This document shows positions 8,372 to 15,678 of a DNA stretch of 64,000 nt, piece by piece. A program made the position numbers and the translations under genes. How positions within the stretch are numbered: position 1 is the first letter of the stretch; each line of letters opens with the position of its first letter. Origin of the DNA: Poindextera sp041691315. GTDB lineage: Bacteria; Pseudomonadota; Alphaproteobacteria; Caulobacterales; Caulobacteraceae. The stretch covers positions 31,290 through 95,289 of the forward strand of contig JBEPUW010000011.1 in assembly GCA_041691315.1 (NCBI GenBank). The letters are read 5' to 3'. The notes beneath the pieces are model-generated. The model was not told the DNA's origin, did not search any database, and saw nothing but the letters and a program-made list of their open reading frames with translations.

Positions 8372-9586
8372 ATGATGTCTCGGCTTACCACCCTGGGCGC
8401 CGCCCTGGTGACGCTCGCATTGGCGCTGCCGGGAACGGGCCGCGCGGACGATCCGAAATCCGATGCCCCGAAGGCGCCGTTCACCCTGGCTGTCGCCTAC
8501 ACCGCCGACGCCCTGGACAATGCGTCCGGGGGCCGCGCCCGGGGCGCCCGCTACCTGGACAAGCTGGCGCTCTCCATCGCCTATGACGGCGCCGCGGCCG
8601 GTCATGACGGCTGGACGGCGCTCGCCAGCGCTCAACACGCCAACGGCGCCGCCTTCAGCAGCGACCTAGTCGGCGACGTCCAAACCGTCAGCAGTATCGA
8701 CGCCCCGGAAGCCTTCCGCGTCTACGAGGTTTGGGCCGCCCGGAGCCTGTTGGCCGGCCGGGCCGGGGTCAAGTTCGGGCTGGTCGACCTCAACTCGGAA
8801 TTCGACGTCCAGGAAACGGCCGCTCTGTTCCTGAACAGCTCGGACGGCATCGGGCCCGACATCTCCCGCACCGGACTGAACGGACCGTCCATCTATCCGA
8901 TCACGGCCCTGGCCTCGACGGTCTTCTACAAGCCGGCGGACGGATGGACGATCCGGGCCGGCGTGTTCGATGGGGTGGCGGGCGATCCGAACAATCTGCG
9001 CCGTTTCGCCGTCATCCTGTCGGCCAAGAACGGAGCCCTGCTCATCGCCCAGGTCGAGAAACGCTACGGCGACGCAGCGCGGCTGGAAGCCGGCGTCTGG
9101 AGCTATACGGCCCAGTTCGACGCCCTGGACCGGTTCACGGCGTCGGGAGCGCCCCGGCGCATCGGCGGCGACGCCGGGATCTATGGGCTGGTCGAGGGCA
9201 AGCTGCTGGCCAGGCCCAAATCGGATGATGGCGGCCTCAGCGGCTGGATCAGGCTCGGGATCGGCAACGGTCAGATCAATCCGATCGACACATACCTCGG
9301 CGCTGGCCTGGTTTATACCGGCGCCGTTCCAGGGCGTGACAAGGATCAGCTTGGCCTGGCGATCAATCGGGCCGGCTTCAGCGGGCCGGCGCGTGAGGCG
9401 GCGCTGTCGAAGGGCAAGACCCTGCTCGATGCCGAGACCACGCTCGAGGCGACATACAGCTACGCCTTTGCCAACTGGCTCAGCATCCAGCCCGACGTCC
9501 AATATGTCATGCATCCCAGCGGCCAGCCCCAACTGCGCAACGCCACCGTCGTGGGCGTGCGCCTCGCTTTCACCGCCTCGAAATAG
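8372..9586 (+). CDS. OprB-type outer-membrane porin
   Basis: A 404-residue protein with a signal peptide (MMSRLTTLGAALVTLALALP, cleavage near GTGRADD), then a beta-barrel-like sequence of alternating polar/hydrophobic strands. Segments such as RVYEVWAARSLLAGRAGVKF, FDVQETAALFLNSSDGIGPD and GPSIYPITALASTVFYKP are typical of the carbohydrate-selective OprB family, and the C-terminus GVRLAFTASK is the final strand. It likely forms a diffusion channel in the outer membrane; the solute is unknown. A strong GGGGAGGGG ribosome-binding site precedes the start. No sugar transporter or regulator flanks it. Confidence 0.85.
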   Translation: MMSRLTTLGAALVTLALALPGTGRADDPKSDAPKAPFTLAVAYTADALDNASGGRARGARYLDKLALSIAYDGAAAGHDGWTALASAQHANGAAFSSDLVGDVQTVSSIDAPEAFRVYEVWAARSLLAGRAGVKFGLVDLNSEFDVQETAALFLNSSDGIGPDISRTGLNGPSIYPITALASTVFYKPADGWTIRAGVFDGVAGDPNNLRRFAVILSAKNGALLIAQVEKRYGDAARLEAGVWSYTAQFDALDRFTASGAPRRIGGDAGIYGLVEGKLLARPKSDDGGLSGWIRLGIGNGQINPIDTYLGAGLVYTGAVPGRDKDQLGLAINRAGFSGPAREAALSKGKTLLDAETTLEATYSYAFANWLSIQPDVQYVMHPSGQPQLRNATVVGVRLAFTASK

Positions 9587-9703
9587 GCGCTGGAAATACG
9601 CTCGACGGCGTCGGTCAAACGTCGCTGGGGTCGGGATTATTCATTGGAACGCGTTTCGAAAACAAGCCAGCGTCCCCGACGGGCCGCGAGGGAGGATTTT
9701 GTC

Positions 9704-10767
9704 GTGACCGAACCCGTCAAGGCCATGGCGCCCGGCGGCGACCAGGACTGGCAGGCGCTCGTGCCGCTGGACGCGCTGAGCGCCTGGATGGACGGCGAGG
9801 GTCTCGGCGACGGCCCGATCAAGCACCCGGTGCTGATGGCCGGCGGCACGCAGAACATCCTGCTGCGCTTCGAGCGCGCCGGCCGCACCTTCGTGCTGCG
9901 CCGTCCGCCCAAGCATCTGCGGGCCAATTCCAACGAGACCATGCGCGCGAGGCGCGGGTGCTGGCGGCGCTCAAGGGCACGCCCGTGCGTCATCCCGGCC
10001 TGATCGCCGCCTGTCCGGCCCAGGACGTGCTGGGCGCGGCCTTCTATCTGATGGAGCCGGTGGACGGCTTCACGCCGCGCGACGAGATGCCGGCCCTGCA
10101 CGCCGGCGACCCGGCCATCCGCCACCGCATGGGCCTGGAGATGGTCGACGCCATCGCCGCCCTGGGCCAGGTCGACTACCTCGCGCGCGGATTGGGCGAT
10201 CTCGGCCGGCCCGACGGCTTTCTCGAACGCCAGGCCGGACGTTGGCGCGCGCAGTTGGAGAGCTATCACGAGCATGCCGGCTGGCCAGGGCTGGACGGCT
10301 TGCCCGGCGTCGACGCCATCGGCGGTTGGCTGGACGACAACCGGCCGCGCGACTTCCGCCCCGGCCTGATCCACGGCGATTTCCACTTCGCCAACGTGCT
10401 GTTCCGGCGCGATAGCGGCCAGCTGGCGGCCATGGTCGACTGGGAATTGGTCACGGTCGGCGAGCCGATGGTGGACCTGGGCGTCCTGCTCTCCAACTGG
10501 CCCGAGGACGGCGCCGAGACAGGACCGGTCAAGCCCTGGCCCGGCTTCCCGACTCGCGCCGAGTTGATCGCCCGCTACGCCGAACAGACCGGCCGCGATG
10601 TCGCCTCCGCCGACTGGTACGAGGTGCTGGCCTGCTACAAGATCGGCTGCATCCTCGAAGGCACTTACGCCCGGGCCTGCGCCGGCCGCGCGCCGAAGGA
10701 GACCGGCGATTACCTGCACGCCTCGACCTTGGGGCTGTTCCAAAGGGCGTTGAAAAAGATCGGATAA
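9704..10767 (+). pseudogene. APH-family phosphotransferase, single-base frameshift
   Basis: Protein of the aminoglycoside-phosphotransferase/choline-kinase fold, as in ACAD10-like proteins linked to acyl-CoA metabolism. The N-terminal half starts at GTG 9704 and runs through LMAGGTQNILLRFERAGRTF and RRPPKHLRANSNETM. The frame then breaks at about 9944-9947. The rest continues in another frame from VLAALKGTPVRHPGLIAACP through the catalytic loop LIHGDFHFANVLF, the metal Asp segment MVDWELVTVGEP and a normal C-terminus. Homologues read ETMRREARVLAAL. The observed bases ATGCGCGCGAGG are one C short of that. Restoring one base gives about 355 continuous residues. Confidence 0.85.
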
Positions 10768-10793
10768 CCCGCCCGCTGGCGGTCGCAGTTGCG

Positions 10794-10826
10794 TAATGGT
10801 GTTGCCGTGACACCATTATGATGTCA
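10794..10826. promoter_or_regulatory. Overlapping palindromes ahead of the RHH/DUF4097 operon (candidate operator)
   Basis: Two palindromes share sequence. TAATGGTGT (10794-10802) and ACACCATTA (10810-10818) form a perfect 9-bp inverted repeat with a 7-nt spacer. TGACACCATTATGATGTCA (10808-10826) is a 19-bp palindrome with one mismatched pair. They end six bases before the ATG of the ribbon-helix-helix gene. A TATGAT hexamer (10817-10822) lies within the palindrome. If it is the -10 box, the transcript would start almost at the start codon. Autoregulation by the RHH protein is the simplest reading, and is inference. Confidence 0.6.
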
Positions 10827-10831
10827 TATTG

Positions 10832-11329
10832 ATGCGCATGGACATCACCGGCCTCATCGACGACCTGAGTCAGGATCTGAGCCGCGCCGCCGAGGTGGGC
10901 GGCGAGGATGTGCGTGCGGCCGCCGAGCGGCTGCTGCTGGCGCTGGATCCCGCCCTTCGGCTCACCTTGATGGACGCGCTCAGCCAGGCTGCCGCCGAGA
11001 TTCGCGACGCCCTGCCCGGCGTCGCCATCGACGTGCGCCTAGTCGGCCGTGAACCGGTCTTCGTAATCGAGGGGCCGCGCGCGCCGCCGCCACCGACCGA
11101 CGAGCCGATCGACCCCGATGACGGCGAACCCACCGCCCGCATCACCCTGCGGCTTCCGGAGGCCCTGAAGGGCCGCGCCGAAGCGCTGGCCGCCCGGCGC
11201 GGCCAGTCGCTTAACACCTGGCTGGTGGCCGCCGCCCGCGCCGCCGCCGCGCCGACCGACGAACCGCGCGCCCAGGACCACGGGCGTCAGCACGGCTCCG
11301 GTCGGCGGGTGCAGGGGTGGGCGCGATGA
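10832..11329 (+). CDS. Ribbon-helix-helix (HicB C-terminal-like) protein
   Basis: A 165-residue protein. The N-terminal half (residues 1-75) is helical and of unknown family. After a proline-rich linker (APPPPTDEPIDPDD), residues 90-130 form a ribbon-helix-helix segment, ARITLRLPEALKGRAEALAA then RRGQSLNTWLVAAARAA, like the DNA-binding tail of HicB antitoxins. No HicA toxin gene is adjacent, so a toxin-antitoxin role is not supported. ATGs at 10832 and 10838 are both possible starts. It is coupled by ATGA overlap to the 44-aa ORF and lies right behind the palindromes, so it may be the operon's own regulator. Confidence 0.75.
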   Translation: MRMDITGLIDDLSQDLSRAAEVGGEDVRAAAERLLLALDPALRLTLMDALSQAAAEIRDALPGVAIDVRLVGREPVFVIEGPRAPPPPTDEPIDPDDGEPTARITLRLPEALKGRAEALAARRGQSLNTWLVAAARAAAAPTDEPRAQDHGRQHGSGRRVQGWAR

Positions 11330-11460
11330 GCCAAGAGACGACCCTGACGCCGACCCACCGCCCGGTGACGCTCCCCCCCGCGACCGCGCCAACTTCCATC
11401 AGCCGCACCCTGGCCTTCGCGCTCAGGGGCGACCCCGTCAAAAAGGCCAGGATAAAATGA
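11326..11460 (+). CDS. 44-residue coupled small ORF of unknown function
   Basis: A small frame reading MSQETTLTPTHRPVTLPPAT at its start and FALRGDPVKKARIK at its end. Its ATG overlaps the stop of the RHH gene (ATGA) and its stop overlaps the ATG of the DUF4097 gene (ATGA), so it bridges the two genes by two 4-bp overlaps. Such exact spacing argues for real translation. The peptide is Thr/Pro-rich with a basic C-terminus and has no membrane segment or signal. I do not recognise a family. It may simply couple translation of its neighbours. Confidence 0.6.
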   Translation: MSQETTLTPTHRPVTLPPATAPTSISRTLAFALRGDPVKKARIK

Positions 11461-12314
11461 CCCAGGACAGGCGCATGCAAAGCTTTCAGACCCCGACGCC
11501 GGTTCGGCTGCGCGTCGACATCCCCAAGGGCCGCATCCGGCTGGCGGCCGAAGAGACCGCCGAAACGCGCGTCGTGCTGACGGCCATTCACGGCGACCTT
11601 ACGGCCAGGGCCTGGATCGCCGACGCCGAGATCGTCCAGGACGGCGACGAGATCAGGGTGCGTATCCACAAGTCGGGCCTGTCACTGTTCGGACTTGGCG
11701 GCGGGATCGAGGCCGAAATCTACTGCCCCCTGGGTAGCGCGGCCAACCTCACAACCGGATCGGGCCGCATCGAGACCGTCGGCCGCCTTGGCGAGGTCAA
11801 TGCCGAGAGCGGCTCCGGCCGCGTCTGCATCGACGACTGCGCCGAGGCCCGCGCGCGCACCGGTTCGGGCGACATCGTCGTCGCCTCGGCGGCCGGATCG
11901 GTCAACGCCAAGACCGGCTCAGGCCGGATCAGCGTCGGCAAGGTCGGCGCCAATGCGCGCATCGCCACCGGCTCCGGCCATGCCGAGCTGGACTGCGCCG
12001 CCGGCGACGCCAAGCTGACCACCGCGTCCGGCAATATCGAGATCGGCGAGGCGGGCGACAGCCTGGAGGCCTTCGCCGCGTCCGGCAATGTCGAGATCCG
12101 CCGCGCCGACCACGGCTTGGTCCGCGCCAAGACCATTTCCGGCCGCATCTCGGTGGGCGTGGTCCGCGGCTCGGCGGCCCTGCTCGACATCTCGACCATG
12201 AGCGGCCGGGTCAATTCCGACCTGGAGGCCGCCGGCGCGCCGCAGGCCGACGAGAAGCGGGTGGAGCTGGTCCTCAACACCATGAGCGGCAACGTGAATG
12301 TGGCGCGGGCCTGA
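11457..12314 (+). CDS. DUF4097 beta-strand repeat protein
   Basis: A 285-residue protein made of short repeated beta strands typical of the DUF4097/adhesin-like beta-helix family: TGSGRIETVGRLGEV, ESGSGRVCIDD, TGSGDIVVASAAG, TGSGRISVGKVG, ASGNIEIGEAGD, ASGNVEIRRADH, ISGRISVGVVRG and MSGNVNVARA. The repeat unit is about 18-20 residues with a central (T/A)SG(R/N/D)I. There is no signal peptide or membrane anchor, which suggests a cytoplasmic solenoid. Function in bacteria is not established; a scaffolding role is only a guess. It is third in the RHH operon and overlaps the next gene. Confidence 0.85.
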   Translation: MTQDRRMQSFQTPTPVRLRVDIPKGRIRLAAEETAETRVVLTAIHGDLTARAWIADAEIVQDGDEIRVRIHKSGLSLFGLGGGIEAEIYCPLGSAANLTTGSGRIETVGRLGEVNAESGSGRVCIDDCAEARARTGSGDIVVASAAGSVNAKTGSGRISVGKVGANARIATGSGHAELDCAAGDAKLTTASGNIEIGEAGDSLEAFAASGNVEIRRADHGLVRAKTISGRISVGVVRGSAALLDISTMSGRVNSDLEAAGAPQADEKRVELVLNTMSGNVNVARA

Positions 12315-12603
12315 ACCACGGCGTGGCGTGAGGCCGTGGCTTCTCCTCGCGGTCGCGGCCGCCTCGCTGACCTTGGGCGGCTGCGGCTATATCTGGCCCT
12401 TCGCCGGCAACCGCGCCCGGGCCAGCGTCGAGGCGCTGAACCTCGCGGACGTGCACCTGACCCGCACCCTGTTCGGGATCAACTGCTCGAAGAGCGACCA
12501 CATCTATTACAAGTTCGCCGCCCGCAACCTGAGCGGCCAGCGCGTCCACGGCGTCGTCTGCATGAGCTACCTGAAGGGCGCCACGGTGCGCATCACGGGC
12601 TGA
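12298..12603 (+). CDS. Small putative lipoprotein
   Basis: A protein of up to 101 residues with an arginine-rich n-region, a hydrophobic stretch PWLLLAVAAASLTLGGC and a lipobox LGGC, predicting lipid attachment and export. The mature part is about 75 residues and contains two further cysteines (FGINCSKSDHIYYK and VHGVVCMSY) that could form a disulphide. I do not recognise the family. The ATG at 12298 overlaps the DUF4097 gene by 17 bp. A GTG at 12328 would give a neater signal peptide (MRPWLLLAV). It is probably the last gene of the palindrome-controlled operon. Confidence 0.65.
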   Translation: MWRGPEPRRGVRPWLLLAVAAASLTLGGCGYIWPFAGNRARASVEALNLADVHLTRTLFGINCSKSDHIYYKFAARNLSGQRVHGVVCMSYLKGATVRITG

Positions 12604-12755
12604 GCGGCGCAGGACTCTCCGCGCCGGCATTGAAGGCGATAGCGCCGCTCGACAGACGTTGCGTGCGTCGCATGGAGGCCTGCGTGGTTACTCGTTAGGC
12701 CTGGGCCGCGAAGGTGGCGGCCGGTCGATCACCGTACAGGCGCGCTTGACGACGT

Positions 12756-12770
12756 GAACATAACCAGAAC
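12756..12770 (+). promoter_or_regulatory. LexA (SOS) box of alphaproteobacterial type upstream of dinB
   Basis: The sequence GAAC ATAACCA GAAC matches the GTTC-N7-GTTC direct repeat bound by LexA in alphaproteobacteria. It lies 10 bases ahead of the GTG start used here for dinB. Its position implies that transcription starts near or just after the box and that the more upstream in-frame GTG at 12754 is not the real start. DNA-damage induction is expected from this site. Confidence 0.75.
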
Positions 12771-12780
12771 ATCTATCCTC

Positions 12781-14023
12781 GTGCGCGCCACCATCCTCCA
12801 TGCTGACCTGGACGCCTTCTACGCCTCGGTCGAGCAGCTGCTTCAGCCTAGCCTGCGCGGCAAGCCGATCGCGGTCGGCGGCGGCGTCGTGCTCGCCGCC
12901 TCGTATGAGGCGCGCGTCTTCGGGGTGAGGAGCGGCATGCCGGGTCGCCAGGCGCGCCAGCTCTTGTCCCGGCCTCATCTTCACCGGCGGCCACTTCAGC
13001 GAGTACCAGCGCCTGGGCGATGCGGCGATCGCCGTGCTGGGCGACTTCACGCCGGACATCGAGCGCATCTCGATCGACGAGGCGTTCGCGGATGTCACCG
13101 GGTCGATCCAACTCTTCGGCGCGCCCGCCGACATCGCGACCCGCGTGCGGGCGCGGGTGCGGGACGAGCTCGGGCTGCCGATCTCCATCGGCGTGGCGCG
13201 CACCAAGCACCTGGCGAAGATCGCCTCTCAGGTCGCCAAACCGGATGGGCTGGTCGTCGTCGAGCCGGACAGCGAGCTTGCCTTTCTGCACGACCTCCCG
13301 GTCGAGCTGATGTGGGGGGTCGGGCCGGCGACCAGGGTCAGGCTGGCCGATGCCGGCGTCACCACGATCGGCCAGTTGGCGCAGAGCTCGCCCTGGGCGA
13401 TGCAGCGCCTGCTCGGCCGGGCCGTCGGCCACAAATTGACATCGCTCGCCTGGAACCGCGATCCGCGCGTCATCCAGACCCACCGACGCGCCCACTCGGC
13501 TGGGGCGCAGTCGGCCCTGGGACGGCGGCCGGCCACCGAGGCCGTCTTCCGCCCCGTCCTGCAGCACCTGGCCGACCGCGTCGCGCGGCGCCTGCGCGCC
13601 AAGGATCGTCCCTGCCGAACGGTGACCGTTCGCGTCCGCTTCGCCGATCTTCGCGCGGTCACCCGGGCGCTGACCCTGCCCGCGCCGATCTGCGCCACCG
13701 CCGCGCTGGCGGACGTCGCCATCGAGCTGGTGCGCGGCGTGCTGGCCGACAACCCGGCCGAGCCGACGATCTCACTGCTGGCGATCTCCGCGTCCCATCT
13801 CGGCGAGGATCCGGCTCTGCAGTTCGAACTGCCGTTCCACCTCGCCGACGACGGCAGACGGCCGGGCACACATCGCGGCATCGCCCGGTTGCGCGCCGAT
13901 CGGGCCATCGACGCGATCCGCGAGCGCTTCGGCTGGGCGGCGGTGAACTATGCTTCGGCCGCGCCCGGCGCGTCGCGATCCGTACCGGACGACTTCCGCA
14001 GTCTGGCCGAAAAGCAACTGTGA
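12781..14023 (+). pseudogene. dinB: DNA polymerase IV, frameshifted by one base
   Basis: Y-family translesion polymerase. The N-terminus reads VRATILHADLDAFYASVEQL, with the first catalytic Asp pair, through VVLAASYEARVFGVRSGMPG. At 12963-12965 one base is extra (CAGCTCTTGTCCC where CAGCTNTGTCCC is expected). The rest then continues in another frame: CPGLIFTGG, FSEYQRLGD, DIERISIDEAFADVT with the catalytic SIDEAF, SIGVARTKHLAKIASQVAKP, the helix-hairpin region LMWGVGPATRVRLADAG and a little-finger domain ending FRSLAEKQL. Removing one base gives about 413 normal residues. The LexA box upstream is intact. Confidence 0.85.
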
Positions 14024-14092
14024 CGGGCCGCGACGTTGGCGCAGGTATCACCGCGCGCTAGAGATTGCGGCGTTGCGGCGCCCCCAACCGCG

Positions 14093-14122
14093 GACCTAAG
14101 TCATCGAGCATTGACTTAGGTC
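14093..14122. promoter_or_regulatory. 11-bp perfect inverted repeat upstream of the P450 gene
   Basis: GACCTAAGTCA (14093-14103) and TGACTTAGGTC (14112-14122) are perfect complements separated by TCGAGCAT. The site lies about 97 bp ahead of the P450 ATG in a 195-bp gap, and has no T-run, so an operator for a TetR- or MarR-like repressor is more likely than a terminator of dinB. No candidate regulator gene is adjacent. No other gene is evident in this gap apart from an 18-codon frame. Confidence 0.5.
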
Positions 14123-14218
14123 GCCGCTGGGATCACGACTAGCCCGAACCGACGCCCGCCATGACCATGCAGCTGCCGAAGAGCAGCGCCTTGGCGCCCG
14201 CCAAAAGGGAGTGAAGCC

Positions 14219-15517
14219 ATGAACATAGCCGTCAAAGTCGACGCCCCGGAAGCCGCCGTCGCCGAGGCCTATGCTGCGCCGCTGGAGACGCTCAATCCGG
14301 GCAATGCGGACCGCTTCCAGACCGGCGCCATCTGGCCCGTCTTCAAACGCCTGCGCGCCGAAGACCCCGTCCACTTCACGCCCGAGAGTGAGTTTGGCCC
14401 TTATTGGTCGATCACCCGGTGGGACGACATCATGGCGGTGGACACCAACCATGGCGCCTTCACCTCCACCGGTGGGATCGTGCTGACAGACCTGCAAATG
14501 GCGGCCGAGCGGCTGCGGCTGCCGGGCGAGCGCACCAAGGAGGAGCAGATCGAGGCGGCGCAGCGCGGCGAAGCCTCGTTCATCAGCCTGGACGAGCCGC
14601 ACCACAGCCCCAAGCGCAAGGCGGTCAGCCCGACCCTGGCGCCCGCCAACATCGCCCAGATGGCGCCCATAGTGCGCGAGCGCGCCGGCCAGATCCTCGA
14701 CGCCCTGCCGATCGGCGAGACCTTCGACTGGGTCGACCGGGTGTCGAAAGAGCTGACCTCGATGACGCTCGCCACCATGCTCGACTTCCCCTTCGAGGAG
14801 CGGCGCAAGCTGCTCTACTGGACCACCGGCGACGGGGCCGAGATGACGCCGCAGGAGCGGCTGGCCGCCGGGATCGAACGCCAGGCCAGGTTCGACGAGC
14901 TCTGGGAGCAGAAGCGTAACGCCCCGCCGGCCATGGATATGATTTCCATGATGGCGCACAACCCCGTCACCCGGGACATGAGCCGCGCGGAGTATCAGGG
15001 CAACGTCGTGCTGCTGATCATCGGCGGCAACGACACCACCCGCAACACCATCTCCGGCAGCGTCTACGAGCTGAACCGCAATCCCGACCAGTACGACAAG
15101 CTGCGCGCCAACCCGGACCTGATCGGCTCGATGGTGTCGGAATCGATCCGCTACCAGACGCCGCTGGCGCATATGGCCAGGACGGCGCTGCAGGACACCG
15201 AGGTCGGCGGCAAGATGATCCGGGCGGGCGACCGGGTGGCCATGTGGTACATCTCGGGCAACCGCGACGAGAGCAAGATCGAAAACCCGGACGCTTACGA
15301 CATCGACCGTGAGCGGCCGCGCCAGCACCTCAGCTTCGGGTTCGGCGTCCATCGCTGCGTCGGCAACCGCGTCGCCGAGATGCAGCTGACCATCATCTGG
15401 GAAGAAATCCTGAAACGCTTTCCCGAGGTGAGGGTCGCCGGCGAACACGAACGCAGCCACTCGAGTTTCATCCACGGTTTCGAGACCCTGCCTGTCGTCA
15501 TCCCGGCTCGCACCTGA
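14219..15517 (+). CDS. Cytochrome P450, CYP153-like
   Basis: A soluble bacterial P450 of 432 residues. Conserved parts are FGPYWSITRWDDIMAVDTNH near the N-terminus, LDFPFEERRKLLYW, the I-helix IIGGNDTTRN (oxygen activation Thr), the K-helix ESIRYQTP with its Glu/Arg pair, and the heme loop LSFGFGVHRCVGNRVAEMQ with the proximal Cys. Spacing and wording closely resemble CYP153 terminal alkane/fatty-acid hydroxylases. CYP153 enzymes need a ferredoxin and a ferredoxin reductase, and neither is seen within the window. The substrate is inferred only from family resemblance. An 11-bp palindrome lies upstream. Confidence 0.9.
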   Translation: MNIAVKVDAPEAAVAEAYAAPLETLNPGNADRFQTGAIWPVFKRLRAEDPVHFTPESEFGPYWSITRWDDIMAVDTNHGAFTSTGGIVLTDLQMAAERLRLPGERTKEEQIEAAQRGEASFISLDEPHHSPKRKAVSPTLAPANIAQMAPIVRERAGQILDALPIGETFDWVDRVSKELTSMTLATMLDFPFEERRKLLYWTTGDGAEMTPQERLAAGIERQARFDELWEQKRNAPPAMDMISMMAHNPVTRDMSRAEYQGNVVLLIIGGNDTTRNTISGSVYELNRNPDQYDKLRANPDLIGSMVSESIRYQTPLAHMARTALQDTEVGGKMIRAGDRVAMWYISGNRDESKIENPDAYDIDRERPRQHLSFGFGVHRCVGNRVAEMQLTIIWEEILKRFPEVRVAGEHERSHSSFIHGFETLPVVIPART

Positions 15518-15678
15518 CTGTCACCGCCATGAATGATGCGTCGGCCCCGAGCCGCGATCGCATCGCGCCGCGCGCGCAAGCTGATTGGACGACCCCGCAC
15601 GCTTTCGATGACCGCGCCACCCGCGGTCAACGCGCGCTTCCCCGAGTCCGCTAATGAGCCACAAGCGGGCGCTTCGCC

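Noticed and set aside
10832..11329. HicB antitoxin of a toxin-antitoxin pair
   Set aside because: Only the ribbon-helix-helix part resembles HicB. No HicA-like double-stranded RNA-binding toxin lies on either side; the next genes are a 44-aa ORF and a DUF4097 solenoid.
14161..14214. 18-codon frame ahead of the P450 gene as a leader peptide
   Set aside because: It has an ATG and ends five bases before the P450 ATG, but there is no run of regulatory codons or attenuator structure, and such short frames are common by chance.
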